Below are positions 8,063-16,208 of a DNA stretch of 20,261 nucleotides, one piece after another (the first letter of the stretch is position 1; every line of letters begins with the position of its first letter). Source of the stretch: Candidatus Gastranaerophilales bacterium (GTDB lineage Bacteria; Cyanobacteriota; Vampirovibrionia; Gastranaerophilales; Gastranaerophilaceae); assembly GCA_910587175.1 (NCBI GenBank), contig CAJULH010000037.1:1-20261 (forward strand), given 5' to 3'. The notes below the pieces were generated by a model that saw only the letters and a list, made by a program, of their open reading frames with translations, had not been told where the DNA came from and searched no databases. Position numbers and translations under genes: made by a program.

Positions 8063-8881
8063 CTAAAATCCGCTTGGATATCCCCCTGCATACATTTGTC
8101 TGTCACGGGTTTCAACCCTTAAATTTGCAAGTTCTATATCATCATAATCAATATAAGCGTGCTGAAAAAGGTTTCTGCCGGTCCTGACCGTTACTTCATT
8201 ATCAGCGCGAATTAAATTTTTCGGAATAATAATCTCCTGATTGTCGCCGTTTATATTTAATTCTCCTATTTTTTGCCCGTTGAATATAATTTCGGCCGGA
8301 CTTGAATAAACATGGGCAATCCTATTTTGCCCCATCTCTTTTGCAAGCTTGGTATCAAGACCGATTACGGAGCCTATAACAAGAACTGCCTCTTCTTTTT
8401 GAGAAATTTGAGACATTCTGAATCTTTTTGTAAAAAATGTGCCCGCAGATTTTATTTTAAAATCACCTGAATTTGCCGAAGTATCTGCAAAAACATCATC
8501 TCCAAGGTGGAATAAATGTGCTTCAAGCTGAATATCACTTGGTTTTGAACGTTCTATGCCAAGTTTTAAAGGCTGATTTAAAGAATTTTTATCAATGGTT
8601 AAAGAATATGGTCTAAATCCTTCTTTTTCAACAGACAAAACGGTTGTAGAGTCGATTTTAGTATTAAGTTCAAATTTTCCGTCCGCATCACTGTATGTTT
8701 CATACCTTTGTTTTGGAATGCTTACGCGCGCCTTATCAACAGGCTGCCCGCTTTCAGCATCTACTACCTGATTTTGCGCATAAAGTTTTTCATCCTGACG
8801 AACTTTCCCTGAAATTACATCAGCAAATGAAAATGACACAGAAAACAGGAGTGCACACAAAATAATTATTATTCTTTTCAT
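8063..8881 (-). CDS. Secreted carboxypeptidase-regulatory-like domain protein
   Basis: 272 aa from the ATG at 8881 (MKRIIIILC); an in-frame ATG at 8893 is possible, but the AGGA/GATGAG ribosome site fits the inner one better. The N-terminus is a signal peptide: KR, a hydrophobic run to about residue 18, and likely cleavage after SFSFA. A CarboxypepD_reg-like beta-sandwich follows, seen in VVDAESGQPVDKARVSIP, the YSDADGKFEL turn and VEKEGFRPYSLTI. The rest is beta-rich without catalytic motifs; the C-terminus YAGGYPSGF is short and glycine-rich. Such domains serve in cell-surface or periplasmic proteins as structural modules. It lies upstream of hisC on the same strand, but hisC has its own promoter, so co-transcription is doubtful. 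Exact role unknown. Confidence 0.75.
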   Translation of the reverse strand: MKRIIIILCALLFSVSFSFADVISGKVRQDEKLYAQNQVVDAESGQPVDKARVSIPKQRYETYSDADGKFELNTKIDSTTVLSVEKEGFRPYSLTIDKNSLNQPLKLGIERSKPSDIQLEAHLFHLGDDVFADTSANSGDFKIKSAGTFFTKRFRMSQISQKEEAVLVIGSVIGLDTKLAKEMGQNRIAHVYSSPAEIIFNGQKIGELNINGDNQEIIIPKNLIRADNEVTVRTGRNLFQHAYIDYDDIELANLRVETRDRQMYAGGYPSGF

Positions 8882-9060
8882 AAAAATTCTCATCCTAAAA
8901 CTTAAATGTCTTTCAGGTGATTAAAATTCAAAATAATAAAATTTTTAATTACACAGAAAGGCTATACACGGAAGCAAAATTAAGTCGCGCCTTTGGGGAA
9001 TTCAAAACAAAGAAAAAATACAATAAAAATATAAAATAACATTTAAACGGAGGAAAACAA

Positions 9061-9279
9061 ATGAATAAATTTCTAAATATTCTGCAGGGGATCTGTTATA
9101 TTCTCATTATAATAGGTGCACTGAACTGGGGGCTTGTAGGAACAATGAATTTTAATCTGGTTGAATATTTCTTCAATCAAGGCGTTGTTACAAGAACTCT
9201 TTATATAATCATTGGAGTTGCAGCTATTATTTCTATAATTTTAACAGCAAAATACACCATGGATAACAGAGAATACTAA
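9061..9279 (+). CDS. DUF378 family small membrane protein
   Basis: A 72-aa protein with two transmembrane helices (about residues 5-25 and 44-63). The first contains the family signature GALNWGLVG, followed by the short NFNLVEYFF loop. DUF378 proteins are uncharacterised inner-membrane proteins. The start is well supported: a strong AACGGAGGA ribosome site 7 nt before the ATG. It stands alone on the plus strand with a terminator directly after it. Confidence 0.9.
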   Translation: MNKFLNILQGICYILIIIGALNWGLVGTMNFNLVEYFFNQGVVTRTLYIIIGVAAIISIILTAKYTMDNREY

Positions 9280-9288
9280 TATTCACAG

Positions 9289-9335
9289 ACCATGCCGGAG
9301 AAATAAACTTTCAAAGGCATGGTTTTATTTTTTAT
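9289..9335 (+). terminator. Terminator of the DUF378 gene
   Basis: An 8-bp perfect stem ACCATGCC (9289-9296) with GGCATGGT (9316-9323), a 19-nt loop and a T-rich tail. It overlaps the last codons of the converging minus-strand gene. The reverse direction lacks a T run. Confidence 0.6.
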
Positions 9336-10821
9336 TATCATCGGAGTAATCTTTAGTGCCGGGAAATTCTTTACTTCCTGTACGAAGTTCAGTTAATTTG
9401 TATTGAATTTTGGGAATTAAAAATGCAATACCAAAACCCGAAACTATCATGCCAAGCACCCTGAATGCAAAATTCATATTTGTTGTTCTCTTTGCAAAGC
9501 TTTGAACAAACTTAGCGTCAATTTCTTTTATACCCTTATCTGAAGCATATTTCACCAGATTTTGAGTAAATTTATCAACACTGTCTCTAATTCCTTCAAC
9601 TACCTTTCTTGATACAAATTTCTTAGGATTGGAAGCAGCACCGTATGTTCCGGCATCAAGTGCTTTTTTGATAAATTCAGGATCAGTATTCCATCCTTTA
9701 GATAAAACATCAACAATCTGCTGTTTTGACAATATTGATTCGTCCAGCATTTTTGGCTGCAATTGCGACATTTTAAGTGCTTTTTCTTTATATAAACCGG
9801 CAGTTGCATTATTAAATTCATTCAAAGAAACAACATCTTTTTTAAATTTAATTTTAGCGAGAATATTGGTTAAATCAGCCGGAGCCTCTTTTGTATTTTG
9901 CTTAAATTCTTCTAGTGTATATTTTTCATCCCCCATTGAGTTTACAAGATGATTTTTAAATACTTCAAGCGAATCAGGGTGAATCGGTGTATTACCGGTC
10001 ATTTTATTTAAAAGACTCACAACATGGGGAGTAGCAAACAGATAGAAATAAATCGAAGTTGTGTCTCTGAATAAAAATTCAAATCCTTCAAATTTGTTTC
10101 TTGAATTTGCAACACGACCTGCAATCATGCCTACATCAGTTGACATTAAACGCCATGCAGTCTTATTTTCAAGATTATAAGCAGCGGTTGAAAGAAAATC
10201 AATAACGGGAGAATTACCCTTAAATGTAACATTCTTTTGTTTTGCACTGTTTACAAAATCATCCATTGAAGGATAAGTTAAGCCCATAGCGGAAGGCAAA
10301 ATAAGAGATTGACCGCTTAATTGTTTATTTTTTTCATCATTATTTAGTTCTAAATTATCACAGGAAGGCTGAATAGCAGAACCCTGTTCTTTACTTCTGG
10401 AAAGTTCTGTAATTTTGTGATTAATCTTAGGCAGCACAAACCCGAGAAAAAAAGTGGCTATGGCAGCACTTCCTGCAACCTTTGCAAATTTAAACGCAAT
10501 AGTTTTATTTGCACCCTCTTTAACATTATTCAAAAACGGAGCTCTGAGCTCATCCTTACCTAAATCCACATCTAAATTTTTAATACCGATTTTTTCGCCG
10601 ATAATATCGCCAATTTTATTTAAAACCTTAACGCCAAAAAGCCAGAAAACGGCCCCTGTTGTTTCTTCACGAAGACGCTCTCTGCCTTCAACTTTTCCTC
10701 CCCTTTTATAGCCGTTATAAGTACGACCGCCCGTGCATGCAACTTCAATCATAGCCACAGGCAAAATTTTATCAGGATTCATTAATGTTGATAATGCTTT
10801 GGTCGTATTAAGATTTAACAT
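9325..10821 (-). CDS. Hypothetical membrane-associated protein with two homologous ends
   Basis: 498 aa, not recognised. There are two hydrophobic segments, near residues 112-131 (AGSAAIATFFLGFVLPKI) and near 455-473 (GMIVSGFGIAFLIPKI). Both are followed by nearly the same sequence: NHKITELSR after the first, QYKLTELRTGS after the second. So each end seems to carry one copy of a 35-residue module made of a membrane helix plus a basic amphipathic segment. Between them is a long, mostly helical, lysine-rich region. There is no signal peptide and no catalytic motif. The start MLNLNTTK has no good ribosome site. It may be a lineage-specific protein; function unknown. It lies about 100 bases downstream of the acyltransferase pair on the same strand. 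Confidence 0.7.
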   Translation of the reverse strand: MLNLNTTKALSTLMNPDKILPVAMIEVACTGGRTYNGYKRGGKVEGRERLREETTGAVFWLFGVKVLNKIGDIIGEKIGIKNLDVDLGKDELRAPFLNNVKEGANKTIAFKFAKVAGSAAIATFFLGFVLPKINHKITELSRSKEQGSAIQPSCDNLELNNDEKNKQLSGQSLILPSAMGLTYPSMDDFVNSAKQKNVTFKGNSPVIDFLSTAAYNLENKTAWRLMSTDVGMIAGRVANSRNKFEGFEFLFRDTTSIYFYLFATPHVVSLLNKMTGNTPIHPDSLEVFKNHLVNSMGDEKYTLEEFKQNTKEAPADLTNILAKIKFKKDVVSLNEFNNATAGLYKEKALKMSQLQPKMLDESILSKQQIVDVLSKGWNTDPEFIKKALDAGTYGAASNPKKFVSRKVVEGIRDSVDKFTQNLVKYASDKGIKEIDAKFVQSFAKRTTNMNFAFRVLGMIVSGFGIAFLIPKIQYKLTELRTGSKEFPGTKDYSDDNKK

Positions 10822-10923
10822 TTTTGAATAAGAATTAATCGGTCAGCAGTATAAACCCTCAAAAAAATTTTTTTTGATATTTAACAATATAATTATTAAA
10901 AAACTTTTCAGAAAAATCAGACT

Positions 10924-11592
10924 TTAAGCGAGTTCATAGTTTGTCATATCAGCAATCTGTCTGCGCCAGTTTTCTATAATATCTTCTTCATCATCAAGAT
11001 AAGATATAGGTTTGCCAGCTTGAAGCATAATGTCATTCTTCTTAAATATATTCCAGTTATATTTTTCTACACCTGAAATACCTACAGGTAAAATATCAGC
11101 CTTAACCATTTTTGCTACAACAGCAAATCCTTTATTCACAGCCTCAATTTTCTTATTTTTTCTTATACCGCCCTGAGGAAAAATGCAAAGGCTGAAATTC
11201 GCCTTAAATACTTCTTTTGTACTTTTAATAGTGGCAACTTCAAGTTTTTCACGGTTAACGGCAAAAGCGCCCAGTCTTGAAACATTTTTTTTGACATATT
11301 TTGCAAGAAAACTTTCACCTTCAAAGAGCTCTTTTTTAGCCATATAAGCAAGTCCTATGCCTGAAACTATCGTAACCAGAAACGGATCAAAATAAGAAAT
11401 ATGGTTTGGTGCAATAATACAAGGTTTTTTAATCTCATAATCGCTTTTTTTATACCTTATATTGTAGAATAAAGAGGAAAATGGCAGAAAAAGCACATAT
11501 AGGGCATAAATTTGATACAGCTTGGTTAAAATATTAAAATCCCTCGCCTGCTTTTTTGCATAATTTTTTTTGGTTTTATTTTCACTACGCAT
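10924..11592 (-). CDS. PlsC-like 1-acylglycerol-3-phosphate acyltransferase (second copy)
   Basis: 222 aa, a lysophospholipid acyltransferase. Motif I NHISYFDP has the catalytic H64-x4-D69. The later glycerophosphate-binding motif is FPQGGIRK (138-145), where the family consensus is FPEGTRS. DILPVGISG (166-174) is motif IV. A basic, hydrophobic N-terminus (about 20-45) suits membrane attachment. The family transfers an acyl group to lysophosphatidic acid to form phosphatidic acid. It overlaps the upstream paralogue by 8 bases and shares with it the AYMAKKELFE and LGAFAVNREK blocks, so it arose by tandem duplication. Gln and Gly in motif III suggest a changed acceptor. Confidence 0.88.
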   Translation of the reverse strand: MRSENKTKKNYAKKQARDFNILTKLYQIYALYVLFLPFSSLFYNIRYKKSDYEIKKPCIIAPNHISYFDPFLVTIVSGIGLAYMAKKELFEGESFLAKYVKKNVSRLGAFAVNREKLEVATIKSTKEVFKANFSLCIFPQGGIRKNKKIEAVNKGFAVVAKMVKADILPVGISGVEKYNWNIFKKNDIMLQAGKPISYLDDEEDIIENWRRQIADMTNYELA

Positions 11593-12247
11593 CCGCTTCC
11601 CCCTGCGACAATTTAATAATTTTATCGCTCCAAATTTTTACCATTTCCAGAGTGTCATCATTATAGTGAATAGGTTTCCCTATTCTTATCACAATCTTGC
11701 TTTCAAAAGGCTTTCTATCTTCCTTTAAAGCACCGGTTATAGCAACAGGCAAGATATCACATTTTAAAGTTTTTGCAATGCCTGCAAATCCTCTTGCAAC
11801 ATTATCCATATTTCCGTCTTTTTCTCTTGTACCCTGCGGAAAAAGCCCCAGAACCCAGTTAGTTTTTTTAATTCCAAGGGCTGTTTTTATGGTAGAAACC
11901 CCCAGTTTTTCACGATTAACCGCAAAAGCTCCAAGCAGATTAAGAAAAAACCTCGCCACGGGTTTTTCAAAAAGTTCTTTTTTTGCCATATAAGCAATAG
12001 GTCTGCCTACTGCATCCACCACAAGGAAAGGATCAATAGCACTCATATGGTTTGATGCAACTATAAAAAAACCTTTCTTTGGAACATTTTCTCTGCCATA
12101 TATTTTAAGCCCGCAGGCAACCTTATAATATCCGCCATAAACAACAGAACATGTAAGCCACTGGAAAAAAGCCCTGAAAGCATTAAACTCTTTGGGTTCT
12201 CTGTGTGTATATAATCTTTTTTCTTCTTTTTTATTACAATCAGGCAT
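11585..12247 (-). CDS. plsC: PlsC-like 1-acylglycerol-3-phosphate acyltransferase (first copy)
   Basis: 220 aa, same family as the next gene and closer to the consensus: motif I SNHMSAIDP (H67, D72), motif III FPQGTREK (136-143), and the ILPVAITGA motif IV (165-173). It should acylate lysophosphatidic acid at the inner membrane. The start is firm: a TTAGGAGGTTT ribosome site directly precedes the ATG at 12247. It heads a minus-strand pair with an 8-base overlap to the second copy, and diverges from the OmpH-like gene across a 100-bp promoter region. Confidence 0.9.
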   Translation of the reverse strand: MPDCNKKEEKRLYTHREPKEFNAFRAFFQWLTCSVVYGGYYKVACGLKIYGRENVPKKGFFIVASNHMSAIDPFLVVDAVGRPIAYMAKKELFEKPVARFFLNLLGAFAVNREKLGVSTIKTALGIKKTNWVLGLFPQGTREKDGNMDNVARGFAGIAKTLKCDILPVAITGALKEDRKPFESKIVIRIGKPIHYNDDTLEMVKIWSDKIIKLSQGEADA

Positions 12248-12266
12248 AAACCTCCTAAGGATAAAT

Positions 12267-12294
12267 TTGCCAAAACTATAGATTTTGTTATAAT
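12267..12294 (+). promoter_or_regulatory. Promoter of the OmpH-like gene
   Basis: TTGCCA (12267-12272), a 16-nt spacer and TATAAT (12289-12294) on the plus strand, about 53 bases before the ATG of the OmpH-like gene. Confidence 0.55.
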
Positions 12295-12347
12295 TTTAAC
12301 ATAGAAAATATTAAAATTGAAAATTTATATCAAGGGACGGAGAATTT

Positions 12348-12791
12348 ATGAAAAATAAAATTTTAGCTTTTATACTTGCACTTACTATGACTGCACCCGT
12401 ATTCGCAGACACAATAGGCAGCGTTAACTACAGAGAGGTAATAGACAATTATTCAAAAGCAAAAACTGCACAAAATGAAATAGAAGACAAAGCAAACTCA
12501 ATACAAATTTTCCTTCTTGATAAAGAAAAAGAATTTAAAAAAATACAATCTCCCGTTCAGCAAAAAACTTTTAGAGAACAAACCGCAAAATCTTTAGAAC
12601 AGCAGGAAAAAGCGCTTCAAGCATTCAGAATAAAAAAAGAAAAAGAAGTTGATGATGCAATAGTTGCAGCAATTAAATCTGTTGCCATTGAAAATAAAAT
12701 AAATGCCGTTGTGGATGCAAGAGTCATGTTCTTTGGCGCAGTTGATATTACACAAAAAGTTATAACAAAATTAAATATGGGCGGAAAATAA
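12348..12791 (+). CDS. OmpH/Skp-family periplasmic chaperone
   Basis: 147 aa with a clear signal peptide (MKNKILAFILALTMTAPVFA, cleavage about residue 20). The mature part has the OmpH pattern: a short strand IGSVNYREV, a long charged coiled-coil hairpin from about 40 to 115 rich in Lys, Glu and Gln, and a closing strand segment INAVVDARVMFF. Skp-type proteins are trimeric periplasmic chaperones that hold unfolded outer-membrane proteins with coiled-coil tentacles, so this supports an outer membrane in the host. A GGACGGAG ribosome site precedes the ATG. The protein is slightly shorter than typical Skp. Confidence 0.85.
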   Translation: MKNKILAFILALTMTAPVFADTIGSVNYREVIDNYSKAKTAQNEIEDKANSIQIFLLDKEKEFKKIQSPVQQKTFREQTAKSLEQQEKALQAFRIKKEKEVDDAIVAAIKSVAIENKINAVVDARVMFFGAVDITQKVITKLNMGGK

Positions 12792-12829
12792 GTTTTCTTC
12801 TAAGTTTTTTCCATTTTAAAAATAAAAAC

Positions 12830-12856
12830 TTTACAAAAAAGTATTTTTTGTATAAT
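12830..12856 (+). promoter_or_regulatory. Promoter of tRNA-Ser
   Basis: TTTACA (12830-12835) and a perfect TATAAT (12851-12856) with a short 15-nt spacer, 13 bases before the tRNA. Confidence 0.45.
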
Positions 12857-12869
12857 ATTAAATTCATCT

Positions 12870-12957
12870 GGAGGAGTGCCAGAGCGGTTTATCGGAGCGG
12901 TCTTGAAAACCGTCGTACGTGACGAGCGTACCGTGGGTTCGAATCCCACCTCCTCCT
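12870..12957 (+). tRNA. tRNA-Ser (TGA)
   Basis: A class II tRNA of 88 nt: acceptor GGAGGAG (12870-12876) pairs with CTCCTCC (12950-12956). The anticodon loop CTTGAAA has anticodon TGA at 12904-12906. The long variable arm contains GTACGTGACGAGCGTAC, and the T arm is GTGGGTTCGAATCCCAC. No CCA is encoded. The retroelement begins just downstream, so this tRNA may mark its insertion point. Confidence 0.95.
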
Positions 12958-12980
12958 TTTTCCTTTTTATAATGGAAAAA
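12957..12980 (+). terminator. Possible hairpin terminator after tRNA-Ser
   Basis: TTTTTCC (12957-12963) pairs with GGAAAAA (12974-12980) around a 10-nt T-rich loop, directly after the tRNA. There is no T run after the stem, so this may be only a processing structure. Confidence 0.3.
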
Positions 12981-13014
12981 CATGCTGAAATTGATAATAT
13001 GCTGGATTTACAAA

Positions 13015-13068
13015 ATTAAACTAAATTAACATGCCTTAAAAAGGTAAATTGTACTGAATTAAACTAAA
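13015..13068. repeat. Short direct repeat upstream of avd
   Basis: ATTAAACTAAA occurs at 13015-13025 and 13058-13068, 43 bases start to start, in the leader of the avd-RT operon. It could be an operator pair; no regulator is known. Confidence 0.4.
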
Positions 13069-13082
13069 CGAGAGGTGTAATT

Positions 13083-13460
13083 ATGGCACAGTATCTTCAT
13101 TTGAACATTTACAAAAAATCATTTGATTTTCTTGTAAAGTTAACTCAATTAACATCAAATTTTCAAAGGGATTTTCGCTTTACAATAGGCGAAAAATTAA
13201 ACAGCACCACAATAGGTTTTATAGTACTTATCTATAAAGCAAACAGTGCAAAGGAAACAGAACGCGTGGACTACATTATAAGACTGCTGGATGAATTACA
13301 AAAAATTACCGTTTTAACCCGCCTTGCTACGGAACTAAAAAATATACCCCGCGAAAGATATATGGAACTTGCCCTTATGCTTGAAGATATAGAAAAACAA
13401 TTGAGCGGCTGGAAAAATCATACCGTAAAAACTATAGAAGAAACAAACGCTTCTGTGTAA
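13083..13460 (+). CDS. avd: Avd-like DGR accessory protein (four-helix bundle)
   Basis: 125 aa, entirely helical and basic. In known DGRs, Avd is a pentameric four-helix-bundle protein related to the 23S rRNA intervening-sequence protein; it binds the RT and template RNA and is required for cDNA synthesis. Visible here: an N-terminal YKKSFDFLVKLTQLTSNFQR helix, a RFTIGEKLNSTTIGFIVLIY helix with the family's F-x-I-G-x-x-L pattern, a third RVDYIIRLLDELQKITVLTR helix and a fourth from about 95. The start has an AGAGGTG ribosome site (13071-13077) 5 nt upstream. It is followed by the RT gene after about 16 bases. Identity rests on fold pattern plus position beside a DGR RT. Confidence 0.85.
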   Translation: MAQYLHLNIYKKSFDFLVKLTQLTSNFQRDFRFTIGEKLNSTTIGFIVLIYKANSAKETERVDYIIRLLDELQKITVLTRLATELKNIPRERYMELALMLEDIEKQLSGWKNHTVKTIEETNASV

Positions 13461-13476
13461 ATGCAAGGTGAAAAAT

Positions 13477-14865
13477 ATGGATGAAAAATCAATAAATCCG
13501 CCGGAACAGTCAAAACAGCCGGAACATTTGGAACAACAGAAGCAGTTGGAACAAGATTTAGAGGCAAATAATATTTCTCAGTCTGCAGAAAGCGAAACAA
13601 TTCAAAGTGATACGCGTATGCCGGAACCCGGCCGGAGAAATAAAATCCATAAAATAAAGCTTCATGAACTTACCCTAAAAGCCTTGTTTGATGCTTATTA
13701 TGACTGCAGAAAACACAAAAGAAATACAATGCAGTCGATGAAATTTGAATGGCAGCTTGAAAAAAACCTGTTCAAACTTTATGAAGATTTAAAAAATAAC
13801 ACATATGTAATAGGAAAAAGCATATGCTTTATTGTTACCGTTCCAAAACCCCGTGAAGTCTGGGCAGGTGCCTTCAGAGACAGAATAGTCCACCATCTTA
13901 TTTATAATGCCGTAAAGGAAAGGTTTGAAAACCGTTTTATTAATGACAGTTTCAGCTGTATCCCAAAAAGAGGCACTCTTGCAGGGGCAAAAAGGGCTGC
14001 AAAATTTGCCCGTTCCGTTACACAAAACTATACGCAAAAAGCTTATTTCATGAAAGCAGACATAAGTAATTATTTTAACAGTATAGATAAAAAAATCCTT
14101 GTAAAAATAATAGAAAGATATGTTCCTGAAAAATGGCTGATGGACTTAATAAGGCAGGTAATTTTCCATGACCCGAAAACAAATGTGTATATTAAATCAG
14201 AAAAAAAATTATGGGAAAAATTACCCAAACATAAATCTATGTTTAATAACATTGATACAAAAGGCGTTCCTATAGGAAATCTTACAAGCCAATTTTTTTC
14301 AAATGTTTATCTTAATGAACTCGATCAATACGTAAAACACGTACTAAAAATAAGATATTACTGCAGATATGTTGATGATGTCCTTCTTATGCATAAAGAT
14401 GTGAAATACTTAAATTATTGCTATGAAAAAATTGATGAATTTTTACAAACAAATCTTGCACTGTGTTTAAACCCTAAAAAGAAAAATATCAATCTTGTCT
14501 GCCGCGGATTTGACTTTGTGGGGCATGTTATAAAGCCTAACAGAACATTCCTCAGAACAACAATAATAAAAAATTCGTTCAGAACAATAAATGAATGGAA
14601 AAAAAGTAAAAACCGTTTTGAAGAAGAAAGATTAACTGAATTTAAAAATAAAATAAACAGTTATCTTGGAATGTTCCGCCACGTAAACGGTTACAGGCTA
14701 AGGAAAAAAATCTGTAATAAATCCGCTACCCTCTTTACAATTCCTGATAGTGAATACACAAAAATTCAAATATTAAAAAATCAAAAAAACGAGAAATCAA
14801 ACACAGAAAATACTTACGTTCAAAAACAAAAAGAAAAATCCAATCCGTCAGGAGATAGCAGCTGA
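13477..14865 (+). CDS. DGR-type reverse transcriptase
   Basis: 462 aa from the ATG at 13477, which has an AAGGTG site 6 nt upstream; a GTG at 13468 is the alternative. Numbered from the GTG: a Gln/Glu-rich, probably disordered N-terminus (1-60); VPKPREVWAGAFRDRIVHHL (125-144), RT motifs 1-2; ADISNYFNSID (197-207) with catalytic D198; GVPIGNLTSQFFSN (266-279), whose SQ in place of the SP of group II intron RTs is the DGR hallmark; YVDD (301-304), the catalytic pair; and GFDFVGHVI (347-355). No maturase or endonuclease domain. DGR RTs with Avd copy a template RNA with random errors opposite adenines, and the cDNA replaces a variable region. The last codons overlap a copy of the box that recurs between cassette blocks. 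Confidence 0.95.
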   Translation: MDEKSINPPEQSKQPEHLEQQKQLEQDLEANNISQSAESETIQSDTRMPEPGRRNKIHKIKLHELTLKALFDAYYDCRKHKRNTMQSMKFEWQLEKNLFKLYEDLKNNTYVIGKSICFIVTVPKPREVWAGAFRDRIVHHLIYNAVKERFENRFINDSFSCIPKRGTLAGAKRAAKFARSVTQNYTQKAYFMKADISNYFNSIDKKILVKIIERYVPEKWLMDLIRQVIFHDPKTNVYIKSEKKLWEKLPKHKSMFNNIDTKGVPIGNLTSQFFSNVYLNELDQYVKHVLKIRYYCRYVDDVLLMHKDVKYLNYCYEKIDEFLQTNLALCLNPKKKNINLVCRGFDFVGHVIKPNRTFLRTTIIKNSFRTINEWKKSKNRFEEERLTEFKNKINSYLGMFRHVNGYRLRKKICNKSATLFTIPDSEYTKIQILKNQKNEKSNTENTYVQKQKEKSNPSGDSS

Positions 14866-14946
14866 CGATGCTAAAATCTTCTTTTAAAAAAGAAAACTTT
14901 TTGTTGAAAAATTCAGCAAAAAGACAGAACTCTCCCAAGCAGCTTA
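14837..14946 (+). ncRNA. Block leader module M1 (box + hairpin C)
   Basis: The conserved box (14837-14861, 20 of 25 positions like the others by eye, ending GAGATAGCAG) lies inside the RT C-terminus. Hairpin C follows: CTTTTTGTT (14897-14905), a 9-nt loop GAAAAATTC, and AGCAAAAAG (14915-14923), fully paired with one G-T. It leads into cassette U1. Hairpin A is missing here because RT coding sequence occupies that place. Confidence 0.45.
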
Positions 14947-15237
14947 TGTAGCTACTCCAGCGTAAGCGGTACACCGTACTGCCCGTCGCAGTATCCAAGC
15001 ACAAGTAAGCAGAATCAGGACCCTGCATGGATATGGACTTCTACGCCCTATACCGACACGGCTAATTGCACAGACGGCGGCAAGGCTTACAGTGCTATGG
15101 GCTATTATGACGGTAAGTGGGGCAGTGGTGGGTTCTGCGCTACCACGACGACAGACAGCAACTGGATACCCGGCTACACGGGCTTTGGTTCAGTTCGTTT
15201 TAGTTTTGGCTTTAGAAAATCAAGAAACCTTAAGTAA
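14947..15237 (+). pseudogene. Cassette U1: start-less C-lectin-type domain segment
   Basis: About 96 codons, CSYSSVSGTPYCPSQ to KSRNLK and stop. In frame, a TGA at 14905-14907 lies upstream and no ATG lies between, so no independent gene starts here. Framework SVSGTPYCP, SKQNQ, WTSTPY, FCATT and FGSVRF; four cysteines. It ends after FSFGFRK. The KAYxAMGYYDGKWGSG part is shared with U7. The only cassette of block 1. Confidence 0.75.
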
Positions 15238-15247
15238 AAAATAACCA

Positions 15248-15433
15248 TGCTTAAAACAGAGTGCTTTACTTCAAGGGGTAAAGCAGGCTTTTAAGCACAT
15301 TCTAACCCGTCGGGAGGTAGCAGAAAATATATTATCATTTCAATATATTAAACCTGCTTAAAATTTCTTTATAAAAGAAAATCCGTTAATTGGAATATTC
15401 ATTAAACGGAAAAATAACCCTCCTAATAGTTTG
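15248..15433 (+). ncRNA. Structured module M2 between blocks 1 and 2
   Basis: Hairpin A: outer stem TGCTTAAAA (15248-15256) with TTTTAAGCA (15289-15297), inner stem TGCTTTAC (15262-15269) with GTAAAGCA (15278-15285). Then the box (15299-15323: ATTCTAACCCGTCGG, GAGGTAGCAG). Hairpin C: CCGTTAAT with ATTAAACGG (15383-15409), one bulged A. The stems differ in sequence from the other modules but pair. Confidence 0.6.
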
Positions 15434-15694
15434 TGTAACAACTCCAGCGTAAGCGGTACACCGTACTGTCCGTATCAGGGTATCAGCGCAAGTAAGCAGA
15501 ATCAGTGGCCGAACCACGTATGGTCTTCTACGACCTTTACACACACGGATTGCAGCGGCGGCACAGCTTACCGCACTTATGGCTTGAACGGTTCAAGCTG
15601 GGGTCTGGGCACGTTCTGCGCTACCACGAACACAAATGGCAACACGAACTTTGGTTCAGTTCGTTTTGGTTTTGGCTTTAGAATAAAAATTTAA
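15434..15694 (+). pseudogene. Cassette U2: start-less C-lectin-type domain segment
   Basis: Frame CNNSSVSGTPYCPYQ to FGFGFRIKI and stop TAA at 15692. The only upstream start is a TTG at 15431 with no ribosome site. WSSTTF, FCATTNTNG and FGSVRF are visible. First cassette of block 2. It shares GLNGSSW and ATTNTNG with U3. Confidence 0.72.
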
Positions 15695-15940
15695 GATAAA
15701 TCTAGAGTAAAACGTGCACCATACTGCCCGAACCAGTATATCAGCGCAAGTAAGCAGAATCAGTACCCGAACCACGTATGGACTTCTACGACCTATAGCA
15801 GAAGCGAGTGTACCGGCGGTACGGTTTATCATACCTATGGTCTCAACGGTTCAAGCTGGAATCTAGGTTGGTTCTGCGCTACCACGAACACGAATGGCTA
15901 CACGGCATTTGGTTCAGTTCGTTTTAGTTTTGGATTTAGA
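15695..15940 (+). pseudogene. Cassette U3: start-less C-lectin-type domain segment
   Basis: APYCPNQYISASKQ to FGSVRFSFGFR. It lacks the SSVSG lead-in. It is in the same frame as U2 (after the stop at 15692) and reads straight on into U4 without a stop. Several variable codons are adenine-rich (AAC, AAT, AAC). Confidence 0.7.
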
Positions 15941-16192
15941 ATGAAAAATACGGACGGCACACCGTACTGTCCGGACCAAGATAACAGCACTGCTAAGCGC
16001 ACTTTACATCCATGTTACGTATGGAGTTCCAAGGCAGGCAGCGCTGCACACTGCGTTGGTAGTACTATCTACTCTGTTTATGGTTTATTGAGCGGTAAGT
16101 GGGCCGGAGGAGGATTTTGTGCAGTTACACGCACGGACGGTTCTACCTACTTTGGTTCAGTTCGTTGCCGTTTTGGTTTTAGAACAAAATAG
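15941..16192 (+). pseudogene. Cassette U4: divergent C-lectin-type segment fused to U3
   Basis: DGTPYCPDQDNSTAKRT to FGSVRCRFGFRTK and stop. This is the most divergent cassette: the SKQxQ motif is replaced by AKRTLHP and WSSTxY by WSSKAGS. An ATG stands at 15941 but is internal to the U3-U4 frame and has no ribosome site. Last cassette of block 2. Confidence 0.7.
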
Positions 16193-16208
16193 AATAAGTA
16201 CCCGAAAT

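Noticed and set aside
9629..12273. Antisense open frames over the 498-aa gene and the acyltransferase genes
   Set aside because: They mirror real genes, have no family motif and no ribosome site.
13477..14865. Group II intron maturase or retron RT
   Set aside because: Motif 4 is IGNLTSQ rather than the SP type, no maturase or endonuclease domain follows, an Avd-like gene precedes it, and no intron domain V or msr/msd is seen.
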